Shown piece after piece: positions 20,001-28,790 of a stretch of DNA of 64,000 nucleotides. Under the pieces are notes generated by a model that was not told where the DNA came from, ran no database searches, and saw nothing but the letters and a program-made list of their open reading frames with translations. This stretch comes from Paenibacillus selenitireducens (GTDB taxonomy: Bacteria; Bacillota; Bacilli; Paenibacillales; Paenibacillaceae), in assembly GCF_002021565.1 (NCBI RefSeq), contig NZ_MSZX01000013.1, positions 68,803 through 132,802 of the forward strand. The letters run 5' to 3'. Position 1 is the stretch's first letter. Every line of letters begins with the position of its first letter. The position numbers and the translations under genes were made by a program.

Positions 20001-20215
20001 TTTAGATACGAAGCAATTTCTGTCCAGGCCGCCTTCGGAAAGTACGGGGCATGCAGGTTGACGAAGCAACCGCCATCCGCCGAGCGCAGGGCATCTGCTA
20101 AGCCAGCAGCATCCACAACCGTTCCGACGGTGCTTAGTGCCTCCTCTACCGCACCGGTAAAGGAGGAATTGCTTGGAAAGTTTGCATCATAGAACAGAAT
20201 GACGGATTTACTCAT
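17087..20215 (-). CDS. Large clan GH-A glycoside hydrolase with flanking GATase-like domains
   Basis: The start at 20215 makes an ATGA overlap with the GH125 gene and gives 1042 residues. Residues about 1-240 resemble a ThuA/glutamine-amidotransferase-like fold (FVNLHAPYFP, LKRGGGFISIGG). A beta-sandwich follows (about 245-350), then a TIM barrel (about 360-745) with putative acid/base E501 in DWDLINEPS and nucleophile E667 in VIQETG. A second GATase-like segment follows (ILLPSAHNVDDAAMARL, LLVTGP), as in the trimerisation domain of GH42 enzymes, and then a small C-terminal beta domain. The family could be GH42-like or GH5-like. Sitting between GH125 and GH38, a beta-mannosidase or beta-galactosidase acting on the glycan core is a reasonable guess. 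There is no signal peptide, so it acts in the cytoplasm. Confidence 0.8.
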   Translation of the reverse strand: MSKSVILFYDANFPSNSSFTGAVEEALSTVGTVVDAAGLADALRSADGGCFVNLHAPYFPKAAWTEIASYLKRGGGFISIGGAAFKCPVRYESNTWVVEAEQTTYHQELYIHEMLRVDSTPVKTWQALDTIPLLAGQESLFTIQDTWNMVPHTTRNSDLPHQMGSAGTMSTQIYPLLKGISATDREVAAPIVLWENVRGEFIGSRWMFVNLALSHSFFEQGGADALASWVAFCAKQVTELWMKPNYATYEPGEQAILTLQTQRLHHELRKGERNQTDAWTFDITVEREDGQQRWNHQHSVAVSSEISYERIQVPLDIQRGMYRIICVAMAPDGEVRVLHQGFWGRDAALLSSGSPITRDRDYFIKDGRPLPVVGMTYMTSDVARKFLFLPNAAVWDRDMAQMAKAGINWIRTGIWTAYRNIMQVDGHASEEVLRAIDAFFLTAKKHGLQLTFTFFSFTPETWEGVNPYLDPQSVEAQKRFIRSIVSRHKHSTHVDWDLINEPSMFDPALIFSNGPRSCHDRYEQTAFIAWLEQRHERIEVLQERWNMSPEQLPSFSAATVPGAEEINFDVQDMHRAKKGTRWLDYCLFSMEMHNRWAKQLVDTIKEQCPDHLVTVGQDEALGAQRPSPFFYEEAVDYTTVHSWWFNDYLVWDGIFAKTPDKPNVIQETGIMYVETPEGHAKRSEQELRNFLERKYAYAFSTGGAGAIQWIWNTNFYMDNANESHIGALRADGTEKPEANVSYDFGRFMGEIRDLFHGRKLEEVVAVFPYSNDFSNRKLAFESTTRLTRVLSYQLNMPFRAVSEYHLDALEANPAKLILLPSAHNVDDAAMARLMEIVKKTGATLLVTGPISLDAYWREHKRFKELVGESKISNVQREEILDIQGVKVPVSYGHRRIAEVNKEVRVGENMTTIGDALVDIPLGQGRLLWSPLPIELNDNTAAVEALYRHALDAAGCEAGLEWIHGGEHAGVYGRKIAFSEGFLYTFVSEFAWDVNIEVKDTETGTSYAFVLGKERSVLFATDASGKLLSVYRPDEVYIEVSSK

Positions 20216-21531
20216 AGAATCCCATCCTTCATCGCCTGATACACCAATTGTGAGAACAAGCTGTTGGACCATGCGAACCATTTTCTTGTGAAGACCCTCG
20301 GATCATCCGCAAGGAAACCTTCGTGCATGTAGCCTGTATCGGCATCCGTTGCTTCCAGCATCGCGATCATTGCAAGCTTCTCTTCTGCTGTTGTTGCCGT
20401 TATTCCCTGCATGGACAAAGCCATATGCCAGATGTAACCGTCTGGCGTATGCGGGCTTCCGATCCCTTTCGCTGACTTGCCTTCGAAGTAGAACGGATTC
20501 TCCTTCGACAACGCAAAGCGTCTTGTATTCTGATAGATCGGATCGTCTGCGGATACGTAACCAAGGTAAGGAATCGACATCAAACCAGGTGTACCTGCAT
20601 CGTCCATTAAGCAATAGTTGCCGAATCCGTCTGTCTCATACGCATAAATCGGTCCGAATTCAGGATGGCGGTAAATTCCGTACAATTGAATCCCGTGATC
20701 GATATCGGCTTCCAAATCCTTCAATTCCTTCAAGAAGTCCATATCACGGAATACCCATTCCGCGAATTCTTGCATATGGCGCAATGCCACGACTGCGAAC
20801 ATATTGCCCGGAATATTATAGTGGAAGTCACACACGTCATCGCTGGAACGGAACCCGGACCAGACCATGCCGGTATAATTCACAGGCATCCCGATGCCGT
20901 TGTTGCGAAGGGAATCCGTAGGAATGCCATTGTCCCGCGTGAAACGGTAAGGCGATAATTCGAAATGATGCTGCTCCGTTTTGAACAGGTCGTAAATTTT
21001 ACGCATCGCGGCTTTAAAGCCGGCATCGAAAATATCCGTTAATTCTGTCTCTTTCCAATACAAGTAGGCTAACCGCATCGAGAAGCACAAGGAATCAATC
21101 TCGAACTTGCGCTCCCATACCCATGGAGACATTTCCGTCTGATCTGCCTTGTTCCAATGCCAATCATTCGCGGATTCATTGAACGCATTCGCATAAGGAT
21201 CAATGTGAATATATTGAATGTGGCGTTTGATCAAGCCGCTAATAATACGCTGCAGATCCTCATCTTCCTTTGCAAATGGCACATAATGAACCACTTGCTC
21301 GACCGAGTCACGTAACCAGGATGCGGGAATATCTCCCGTAATGACGAAGGTGGTGCCGTCGTCCATTAATTTCGTTGTTGTCTCTAACGTATTCGGAAAG
21401 CAGTTTTTAAATAATTGCAATAGCTTTGGGCGATGCGCGAGCTTCACTTCAGCTTCTTGTAATACATCTTCAATAGCCTTAGGCAGTGTGAGCTTTGGCA
21501 TCGGAATTTTTGGCAGTCTGAATTGTTCCAT
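20212..21531 (-). CDS. GH125 exo-alpha-1,6-mannosidase
   Basis: This 439-residue protein matches the metal-independent GH125 family (formerly DUF1237). The motifs DIPASWLRDS (about 69-78), IDPYANAFNE and WERKFEIDSLC, plus a C-terminal KWFAWSNSLFSQLVY, fit its (alpha/alpha)6 barrel. Characterised members remove non-reducing alpha-1,6-linked mannose with inversion. There is no signal peptide. It follows the permease genes and overlaps the next hydrolase gene by 4 bp. The ribosome-binding site (GGGGGA, 11 bp upstream) is weaker than its neighbours'. Pairing of GH125 with GH38 is a known signature of N-glycan or yeast-mannan breakdown. Confidence 0.92.
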   Translation of the reverse strand: MEQFRLPKIPMPKLTLPKAIEDVLQEAEVKLAHRPKLLQLFKNCFPNTLETTTKLMDDGTTFVITGDIPASWLRDSVEQVVHYVPFAKEDEDLQRIISGLIKRHIQYIHIDPYANAFNESANDWHWNKADQTEMSPWVWERKFEIDSLCFSMRLAYLYWKETELTDIFDAGFKAAMRKIYDLFKTEQHHFELSPYRFTRDNGIPTDSLRNNGIGMPVNYTGMVWSGFRSSDDVCDFHYNIPGNMFAVVALRHMQEFAEWVFRDMDFLKELKDLEADIDHGIQLYGIYRHPEFGPIYAYETDGFGNYCLMDDAGTPGLMSIPYLGYVSADDPIYQNTRRFALSKENPFYFEGKSAKGIGSPHTPDGYIWHMALSMQGITATTAEEKLAMIAMLEATDADTGYMHEGFLADDPRVFTRKWFAWSNSLFSQLVYQAMKDGIL

Positions 21532-21574
21532 GGTTTGTAAATCCCCCAGTCTACATACTTTTATTACATGTGAA

Positions 21575-22504
21575 TTACTCTTTTACCGCACCAATCGTCA
21601 ACCCTTGAATGAAATAACGTTGGAAGAATGGATAAGCGAAAATAATCGGTCCCGTTGCGAGCACAACCATCGCCATCCGTGATGTATCTTGTGGTAAAGA
21701 TTGTAACACGCCCATCCCAAGTGATGGATTATTTGTATTCTGTAAAAGGAACTGCATGCTGTTCTCAATGCGCATAAGCATCGATTGCAACGGTACAAGA
21801 TCCGGATTGTCGATGTAGAGTAATGCATTAAACCAATCGTTCCAATAGCCTAGGGTACTGAATAGACCAATCGTTGCTAGACCCGGAAGCGACAACGGCA
21901 GAATCAATTTATAGAAAATCTTGAATTCTCCGGCACCGTCAATTTTCCCTGATTCAATAATCGCTTCAGGAACCGATGTGACGAAGAAGGTTCGCATAAT
22001 CATAATGTAGAACGCATTTCCTGCAAGTGGAAGAATTAGTGCCCATAATGAATCTTTTAACCCAAGTAATTGTGTGACCACAATGTACGTCGGAACAAGT
22101 CCGCCGTTAAATAACATGGTAAAGAATGCGAAGAACCCGAAGAAATTACGGTATTTGAAGCTTTTACGAGAAATAGCATAAGCAAATAATGCCGTAAGAA
22201 TTAAACTGACCACCGTACCTACAATCGTGACGGTAATGGTAATACCGTAAGAGCGAAGCAGCTGATCCCCTGCTTTGAAGAGATAGCGGTACGCCTCCAA
22301 GCTCCATTTCTCAGGGATGATCCGGTAACCGTTCGTGGCTAACGTTTTCTCATCTGTAAATGAGATAATGGTGACAAAGATGAAAGGGAACACGCAAGCG
22401 ATGGCGAAGATTCCCGCAATGATGTTGAATAGTACATTCCATACCGTCGGCAATTTATGAAAATCACGTGGTTTTGTTTTAATGGTTTGCGTTTGAGTTG
22501 TCAT
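21575..22504 (-). CDS. Carbohydrate ABC transporter permease (LplC/MalG type)
   Basis: About 309 residues, counted from the ATG at 22504, which lies 8 bp from AGGAGG; an in-frame ATG at 22510 is only 2 bp from it. There are six membrane segments, the first at about 20-45. The EAA-like loop (ESGKIDGAGEFKIFYKLILP) contacts the ATPase, and the family-typical C-terminus is FFQRYFIQGLTIGAVKE. It is the second permease of a CUT1-type importer with the preceding permease and lipoprotein. No ATPase gene lies in the operon, so a shared MsmX-type ATPase encoded elsewhere probably energises it (inference from Bacillota practice). Confidence 0.92.
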   Translation of the reverse strand: MTTQTQTIKTKPRDFHKLPTVWNVLFNIIAGIFAIACVFPFIFVTIISFTDEKTLATNGYRIIPEKWSLEAYRYLFKAGDQLLRSYGITITVTIVGTVVSLILTALFAYAISRKSFKYRNFFGFFAFFTMLFNGGLVPTYIVVTQLLGLKDSLWALILPLAGNAFYIMIMRTFFVTSVPEAIIESGKIDGAGEFKIFYKLILPLSLPGLATIGLFSTLGYWNDWFNALLYIDNPDLVPLQSMLMRIENSMQFLLQNTNNPSLGMGVLQSLPQDTSRMAMVVLATGPIIFAYPFFQRYFIQGLTIGAVKE

Positions 22505-22533
22505 ATCCATATCCTCCTTTCCATGCTAATGGT

Positions 22534-23472
22534 TTAGAACAATGCATTATCTTTATCGAATTTACGTACAATATAGTTGGAAGTCATAACGAGAACAAAT
22601 CCAATAACGGATTGGTAAAGACCTGCTGCCGTACTCATACCGATTTCACCGGTTGATTTCAATCCACGATAGACATAGGTATCGATAACGTTCGTCACCG
22701 AGTACAGTGCGCCGGAGTCTCTTGGAACTTGATAGAACAATCCGAAGTCTGCATAGAAGATACGTCCAATGGCAAGCAATGTTAGAATCGTCATCAGCGG
22801 TTTCAACATTGGAATCGTGATGTTCCAGATTTGTTGACGTTTGTTCGCCCCGTCGATCATCGCTGCTTCATAAAGTGATTTATCAATCCCCATAATCGCT
22901 GCAAGATAGACAACGCTGTTATAACCAATCGATTTCCATAAGAAAACAAGAACGATGATGAGCGGCCAGTACGTTTTGTCCGTATACCATTGCGTTGGAT
23001 CTGCACCGAACCAAGATGCAATATGGTTGACCATCCCTTTATCATAGCTTAAGAAACTAAATACGAAATAACCTACGATTACCCAAGATAGGAAGTAAGG
23101 TAGGAACATACCGGTTTGATAGACTTTCGCCAACCGTTTATTCGCGATTTCTGAGAGTACAATGGCCATTAACACAGCAACAACCAGACCCACGATAATG
23201 AAAAACACATTATAGAGCAACGTATTCCGTGTAATTATATAAGCATCGTTGGTACTGAACAGAAACTTAAAGTTCTGCCACCCTACCCATTTACTATCCA
23301 CAATACTCGCCCAGAAGCCATCACGACTGTAGCGATATTCTTTAAAGGCGATAACCATACCAGCCATCGGTAAATACGAGAAGAACAGGAACCAGATTGT
23401 TGTGGGCAATACCATCAGCAATAGTACTCTGTTCTTGTTCAGATCTCTGAAAAATTCGCCAATCCTTTTCAT
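22534..23472 (-). CDS. Carbohydrate ABC transporter permease (LplB type)
   Basis: I place the start at 23472 because GGAGGGG lies 8 bp upstream; this gives 312 residues. An upstream in-frame ATG would add nine residues that overlap the ribosome-binding site. The protein has six membrane segments, the motif EAAMIDGANKRQQIWNITIP that docks on the ATPase, and the FKEYRYSRDGFW segment typical of LplB permeases. It forms the channel with the downstream permease, for substrate delivered by the upstream lipoprotein. The gap to the next gene is 29 bp. Confidence 0.92.
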   Translation of the reverse strand: MKRIGEFFRDLNKNRVLLLMVLPTTIWFLFFSYLPMAGMVIAFKEYRYSRDGFWASIVDSKWVGWQNFKFLFSTNDAYIITRNTLLYNVFFIIVGLVVAVLMAIVLSEIANKRLAKVYQTGMFLPYFLSWVIVGYFVFSFLSYDKGMVNHIASWFGADPTQWYTDKTYWPLIIVLVFLWKSIGYNSVVYLAAIMGIDKSLYEAAMIDGANKRQQIWNITIPMLKPLMTILTLLAIGRIFYADFGLFYQVPRDSGALYSVTNVIDTYVYRGLKSTGEIGMSTAAGLYQSVIGFVLVMTSNYIVRKFDKDNALF

Positions 23473-23543
23473 ACCATTCACCCCTCCATGCATTGACATG
23501 GATTAAGCGAATGCAAGCATCCGCCTAATCCATGATCTAGTTG

Positions 23544-25022
23544 TTATTTTTGGTTCGCTTTCCAAGCATCTAATTGGCTTTGTGCTTCAGCCATAATTTT
23601 GTCTAGGCCAGCCGCTTTGAATTTTGAAGTCGCTTGCGGGATGAATTTATCTGGATCCACTGTTCCTGTCATCAAGGAGGACCAGAATTCTTCTTTTACG
23701 TTTTGAACTGCTGCGATCTCCGTTGTTACTTTAGATGGATCGAAGTTAAATCCAAGCAATGGTGCTTTTTCACCGGATTCATTGAATTTTTTGAACTCGT
23801 CCCATTTGTTCTCTGGGTCATTTTTATCAAGGTAAGTCAACATGACGTTACCAAGAGAGAATGTTGGCATATCGTAGTTCTTCGATTCAGGCAAGTTTTC
23901 CATTGCATCGTTGCCGACTTTTTTGTAGTGAACGCCTTCAATACCGGAATCTACCATGTTGCGAAGCACTGGATCTGTATTTAACAAGTTCAAGAATTCC
24001 ATCGCTTTCTCTGGGTATTTCGAGTTAGCAGAAATGGCTTGCATCGAACCCATAACAGACCAGTTGTAGATCATCGCTGGGCTAGCAGCTTTGGACACGA
24101 TTGGGTAACCAAGGCTTGCGGACCATAAGTTATCTGCAAGAGGTTGGTTCGTTGCTTTATCTGTGAACCATTTACCTGTAGCTTGTACATCCGTCAAGGA
24201 AGTTAATGTTGCTGCTTCTGTTGGAACATAACCTGCTTTGTAATATTTATGCATTGTTTTTAACGCTTGCTGCATTTCTGGTGTTTCCAAGATGTTCGTT
24301 ACTTTCAAGCTTGGATCGCCGACTTTCACAGCCATTGGCAATCCTTCGATGATGTAATCGTAAGGAACATATGGTCCGAATGTTTTGTCAACAGCGAGCG
24401 CGTATGTTCCTGGCTCGTTTTCTTTAATCGTTTTAAGAAGCGGCTCTAAGCTTTCTAATGAACTGACGTTGTCTAGGTTCAATTTATACTTGTCCACCAA
24501 GTTTTTATTGAAGCGCCATACGATTTGAGCCGGAAGCTCTTTGTTCGCAGGAACGCCGTAGTTATGACCGTCTACTTTGGAACCTTCCAAGAACGCAGGA
24601 TCTAATGCTTTCACGATGCCTTGACCTTGATTTTTCAAGAGATCATCGATAGGCATGAATGCGCCTTTACGTGCATTTTGAACGTAATCGAATGCCCATG
24701 ACGCTGTGAACATAATATCCATTGGTGTTCCTGATGCTGTCATGACTTGCATTTTTTGAGGATAGTCACCCCAGTCGATCATGTTCATTTTAACCGTAAC
24801 GCCGATTTTTTCTGCTGTATATTTGCTGACTTCTTCCATAACCTTGTCAACGTCTTTTTGCGGCGTACCGATTGTATACCAGATCAATTCAACAGGCTTT
24901 TCGGAAGTCCCGCTTCCTGAAGCACCTGAACTCTCGTTTTTGCCTCCGCATGCGCTTAACATCATTGAAACCGCTAACATTAGCACTAGAGTCAACACGT
25001 AGCTTTTTTTGAATTTACCCAT
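23544..25022 (-). CDS. Extracellular sugar-binding lipoprotein of the mannoside importer
   Basis: This 492-residue solute-binding protein has a lipoprotein signal peptide with the lipobox LSAC (Cys25), then a Ser/Gly/Glu-rich linker and a two-lobed binding fold beginning VELIWYTIGTPQKDVDKVM. It is the family-1 type paired with LplB/LplC permeases (DUF3502-like C-terminus, KFKAAGLDKIMAEAQSQLDAW). GGGGAGG precedes the ATG. As the first gene of the operon it probably captures manno-oligosaccharides at the cell surface. It lies 248 bp from the YesN-type regulator gene, which may activate it. Confidence 0.92.
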   Translation of the reverse strand: MGKFKKSYVLTLVLMLAVSMMLSACGGKNESSGASGSGTSEKPVELIWYTIGTPQKDVDKVMEEVSKYTAEKIGVTVKMNMIDWGDYPQKMQVMTASGTPMDIMFTASWAFDYVQNARKGAFMPIDDLLKNQGQGIVKALDPAFLEGSKVDGHNYGVPANKELPAQIVWRFNKNLVDKYKLNLDNVSSLESLEPLLKTIKENEPGTYALAVDKTFGPYVPYDYIIEGLPMAVKVGDPSLKVTNILETPEMQQALKTMHKYYKAGYVPTEAATLTSLTDVQATGKWFTDKATNQPLADNLWSASLGYPIVSKAASPAMIYNWSVMGSMQAISANSKYPEKAMEFLNLLNTDPVLRNMVDSGIEGVHYKKVGNDAMENLPESKNYDMPTFSLGNVMLTYLDKNDPENKWDEFKKFNESGEKAPLLGFNFDPSKVTTEIAAVQNVKEEFWSSLMTGTVDPDKFIPQATSKFKAAGLDKIMAEAQSQLDAWKANQK

Positions 25023-25242
25023 TTCTTTCTTCCTCCCCTGTGGAACTCCGTTGTTGAGATTGCCGTTTGGCTATATTTAATGTACTCCATGAAAGCATTT
25101 TCAAATAGGCGACAAATTAAATGATCCGTGTCCAAACTAAAGAAACAATCCAAAATAACCCCACAAAGTGGTGACTTGGCTTCGAAGCTGATTCAGGTAC
25201 TTTACAGGGGCCCCGGAAATTATAAATTCTTATAAATTGTGG

Positions 25243-25283
25243 AAAAAAATAAGACTGCCCTAGTATTCGCTAGAGCAGCCCTT
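25243..25283 (-). terminator. Intrinsic terminator of the YesM/YesN pair
   Basis: AGGGCTGCTCTAG pairs with CTAGGGCAGTCTT around a 6-nt loop, followed on the minus strand by a seven-T tract. The stem overlaps the stop codon of the regulator gene. Confidence 0.88.
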
Positions 25284-26793
25284 TATAATCGGTCGGCGAG
25301 ATGCCAACATACTTTTTAAATTGTTTATAGAAGTAACCAGGTTCCCAATACCCTACGTTCCGTGCGATTTCATGGACCTTCAGATGCGTCGTCATCAGCA
25401 TTTCCTTTGCCTTCTCGATGCGGTACCGGTTGATGTAATCGGTGAAGGTCTCTCCTGTCTCCTTGTTGAACAGTTGTCCCAAATACACAGGATGAATATT
25501 ATACTGCGCTGCTAACAGCTTGAGCGAGAGCTCTTCGGCGTAGGATTTCTCTATATAATGCAGCACCTGCTGCACGACGGGACTCTTAATATCTGAAATC
25601 AAGAAATCGACCGTCATATCCGCCACCTCTTGAATGATCTCGATTAGATCATCGATCGTATCCGAGTTGCGAACCTGCTGGAATGCCACATTAAAAATAT
25701 CCGGAACCTCTGTATGGCGAATCGCCTTAAGTTCCATCTTGAAGAGAACGACAAGCTCAAAGGCCATATTCTGGATGTCGTGCGGCATAATCCCGGGCAG
25801 CGCTTGAACCTGTCGAAAATCATCGGCGATGTGCTGATGCAATACAGGTTTATCTTTGGCAATAATAAGCTTGGTATATTCGGCCCATTCAAAATGGAAT
25901 TCATTCTTCCCGAGCTTCGGATGGCTGATCGGCAGGTCCATATAGTCCATCAGCTCACGATCCGGATAAATCCAGAAATATTCTTGCGTCTTCTTCGCAT
26001 GTTCATAACTTGCACCCGCTTGATCCGGAAGGCATTCCACGCTCCCGATCGTAATATGCAGCGGCCGGTAATGCGATAGACGCTCATGAACACGATGAAG
26101 AAGCTCTGTAAATTCACGATGTCCATCCTCTTCATTCTCCATCACCGTAAGCAGGATAATATCTCCATCCATATCGCGGAACACGGTCACGTCGGGATGA
26201 TTTTTCATTTGACGATCAATCAGTTCGAATACCTCGGCAACCTGTTCATCCACGCGAAGCACCGCAACCATCACATAGGGATGCTGCAAGGATATATCCA
26301 ATAAATCTGCACGTTCCTTAAATTCCGCAGCGCCGATACGATTCGTCAACCATCGATGCAGCGTATTGTCTTTCAGAATCTGCATACTGAACTCCGTGAA
26401 CATCTGCTCTTCTTTTATGGAGTTCAGCTTTTCCACCGTGTTCGTTAACGTTGCTTTGAGCTCATTCACATTAATCGGCTTCAGCAGGTAATTCTCGATC
26501 CCGAGTCTCATGCCTTCTTTTAGATAGGAGAATTCGTTGTACCCACTGAGCACGATGGTTCTCAAATCGGCATGAAATTCTCGTGCGGCGCCGATCAAGG
26601 CAAGCCCATTCATGACCGGCATCGAAATATCCGTGATTAGAATATCCACCAACGTCTGCTTGATCGCTTCCAACGCCTTTTGTCCATTCTCAGCATGTCC
26701 TACAATTTCAAGTCCTAGCTCTGCCCAATCAATAATGTCATAGAGCCCTTCAATAATAAAAGGTTCGTCATCCACAATAAACACTCTATACAT
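25270..26793 (-). CDS. YesN-type response regulator with AraC DNA-binding domain
   Basis: This 507-residue protein has a receiver domain (about 1-120) with DDE at residues 8-10, phospho-acceptor D55 in ILITDISMPV and the conserved lysine in NYLLKPIN. A poorly conserved middle follows (about 125-395), then a C-terminal AraC-type double helix-turn-helix (about 405-507; LKLLAAQYNIHPVYLGQLF, then IARNVGYWEPGYFYKQFKKY). Its start overlaps the kinase stop by 8 bp. With YesM-type kinases such regulators activate nearby sugar-uptake operons. The next gene downstream is the mannoside lipoprotein, the expected target. Confidence 0.92.
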   Translation of the reverse strand: MYRVFIVDDEPFIIEGLYDIIDWAELGLEIVGHAENGQKALEAIKQTLVDILITDISMPVMNGLALIGAAREFHADLRTIVLSGYNEFSYLKEGMRLGIENYLLKPINVNELKATLTNTVEKLNSIKEEQMFTEFSMQILKDNTLHRWLTNRIGAAEFKERADLLDISLQHPYVMVAVLRVDEQVAEVFELIDRQMKNHPDVTVFRDMDGDIILLTVMENEEDGHREFTELLHRVHERLSHYRPLHITIGSVECLPDQAGASYEHAKKTQEYFWIYPDRELMDYMDLPISHPKLGKNEFHFEWAEYTKLIIAKDKPVLHQHIADDFRQVQALPGIMPHDIQNMAFELVVLFKMELKAIRHTEVPDIFNVAFQQVRNSDTIDDLIEIIQEVADMTVDFLISDIKSPVVQQVLHYIEKSYAEELSLKLLAAQYNIHPVYLGQLFNKETGETFTDYINRYRIEKAKEMLMTTHLKVHEIARNVGYWEPGYFYKQFKKYVGISPTDYKGLL

Positions 26794-28606
26794 GTCGGTC
26801 CTCCCTGTCTTCTAGGTCTGGCAACCATACGTTGACGATCGTGCCCACCTCGGGTTGGCTTTCCAGTTCAATGCCGTATTCATCTCCATACAGCAATTTC
26901 AAACGTTCATTCACACTGCGCAAGCCGAAGGATTCCCCTTCGGGAGCATTTGGAGAGATCGCAAGGCGAATTTCTTCCAACCGTTCCGAGGTAATGCCAT
27001 GACCATTATCTTCAATTCGAACATGGATTCCATTCGCTGAGGATAGCGCCCGAATGTGAATTCGATTATCCGTGCGGTCTGTGCGAAGTCCATGAACGAT
27101 GTAATTCTCAATAATCGGTTGAAGGGACATTTGAAGCACCTGCTTCCCACCGAGCATCAGATCGCATTCGATCTCATAGGAGAACTTGTCCTTGTACCGT
27201 ATACGGAATAACTCCAAATATAAGCGGCATGCCTCCAGTTCATCCTTCAGCAAATAAATTGTTTTCTGCTGCACGAAGGTTCGAAACAATGCGGACAAAC
27301 TATAGATCATTTCGCCAACATCCTGTGCCCCTTGGGAAATCGCCCGCATCCGAATGACCTCCAAGGTGTTATAGAGAAAATGCGGATTGATTCGCGCTTG
27401 GAGCGCTGCTAATTCCGTATGCTTCTGCTTGATTTCAGCCTTATATACCCGATCAATATATAAGTTCAGATCATCCAGCATGTCATTAAAGCTAGTAGAG
27501 ATTTGCCCCAATTCGTCTTCCCTCGGATCCTGTATACGTGCGGTTAAGTCGCCTTTTTTCACCTTACGCGTGAACCGAATGATCTCATTCGTGCGGCGAG
27601 CGAACCGAATCACGAACAGCGAAGGGATCAAGATCGCCACAAAGATACAAATTAAGCTAATCGTTAATATCGTGTTGCGCACACCTTGGTAAGCATCCGC
27701 CATCTGTTCTTTAGGAATCATGCCAATGACCACGATGCCGCCTTTATTCTGCGATAACTTCGTCAAATACGTGCTTTCCGACAAAACGCTGCTCTCGAAC
27801 TTATCCATCTGATTCATGTATGGGAAAGGTTTGCCGTAATAGGACCCTGATGAATCGAACAATACCCCACCCTCCGAAGAGACCACAAGGATCGTACCTT
27901 TTAAATTCGCCTTATCGCTTGCAAGCGCGCGCCAGATGTTGTCGGCATTGTAGTAGACGGCCATTTGGCCGATATTTTTCAACGTCTGCCTGTCATTAAT
28001 CTGTAGTCGAATCGAATATAAGCGGGTATCCCATTGATCGATCGCCCGGCGAATCCAAGGACTCGGCAGCGTGAAATTGCCCCCCTCTAAAGCCATCGCA
28101 TCCGGAATATAAGAATGCACCGCATTCGTTGATATCTGCTTCATTGATATCAAAGGATTATAGACATACATGAGCTGCTGATCCGTGCTATATAGAATGA
28201 GGTTGCTGATATCCATATCATCATCCATCACGTTCTTAAAATACTGTAGCCCACTCGTCAGCACATTATCGGAATTTCGAATATATTGATCCAGATTATG
28301 TCGGATATACTCTTGAAACGGGTGCTGTAAAAAATAGGACACACCCGCGGACAACTGCCCGTCTCGATACACACCTTGCAAAATCGCATGTGCCGAATCG
28401 TACTTATTCTCGAAATAACTATTCACGTTCTCCATCGCCTTCTTCTGGTTGTCCAGCTCCCGGTTAATGACGGTTTCCGACATCGAACGGTACATGAGCA
28501 ACGAAAAGGTGATGATCGTCACGATGGTCATGAATGAAAAGAGCAAAATCAGCTTGATAAATACGTTATTCTTGATGTTTCTGCGATACATGCTCCCAAG
28601 CCCCAT
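26786..28606 (-). CDS. YesM-type sensor histidine kinase
   Basis: The start at 28606 follows GAGGAGG by 8 bp, giving 606 residues. The layout is a membrane segment (about 15-40), a large extracellular sensor domain (about 40-300), a second membrane segment (about 305-325), a HAMP domain (about 330-380), the His-kinase box ALQARINPHFLYNTLEVIRM and an ATPase domain with EDNGHGI and GLRSVNERL. The LytS/YesM class phosphorylates AraC-type response regulators. It is co-transcribed with the regulator and probably senses an extracellular sugar, perhaps with the adjacent lipoprotein. Confidence 0.93.
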   Translation of the reverse strand: MGLGSMYRRNIKNNVFIKLILLFSFMTIVTIITFSLLMYRSMSETVINRELDNQKKAMENVNSYFENKYDSAHAILQGVYRDGQLSAGVSYFLQHPFQEYIRHNLDQYIRNSDNVLTSGLQYFKNVMDDDMDISNLILYSTDQQLMYVYNPLISMKQISTNAVHSYIPDAMALEGGNFTLPSPWIRRAIDQWDTRLYSIRLQINDRQTLKNIGQMAVYYNADNIWRALASDKANLKGTILVVSSEGGVLFDSSGSYYGKPFPYMNQMDKFESSVLSESTYLTKLSQNKGGIVVIGMIPKEQMADAYQGVRNTILTISLICIFVAILIPSLFVIRFARRTNEIIRFTRKVKKGDLTARIQDPREDELGQISTSFNDMLDDLNLYIDRVYKAEIKQKHTELAALQARINPHFLYNTLEVIRMRAISQGAQDVGEMIYSLSALFRTFVQQKTIYLLKDELEACRLYLELFRIRYKDKFSYEIECDLMLGGKQVLQMSLQPIIENYIVHGLRTDRTDNRIHIRALSSANGIHVRIEDNGHGITSERLEEIRLAISPNAPEGESFGLRSVNERLKLLYGDEYGIELESQPEVGTIVNVWLPDLEDREDRHV

Positions 28607-28726
28607 AGCGTTCAGCCTCCTCACGTTGTCAGTCAAACATTATAACACGACTCTGGTACAAATCGGAAATTCATGCTGTGCATCCAGGTTAGCATTTTAG
28701 AGATCCATTCCGTAATATCAATTAGG

Positions 28727-28770
28727 CGAAAAAAAGCGACCGAAGCTTCATGCTGCGCTTCGACCGCTCT
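28727..28770 (-). terminator. Intrinsic terminator after the aldo/keto reductase gene
   Basis: AGCGGTCGAAGC pairs with the GCTTCGGTCGCT segment around a 7-nt loop region, followed by a T-run on the minus strand, about 20 bp past the stop codon. Confidence 0.87.
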
Positions 28771-28790
28771 CTTCACTTATGAAATGCCTA

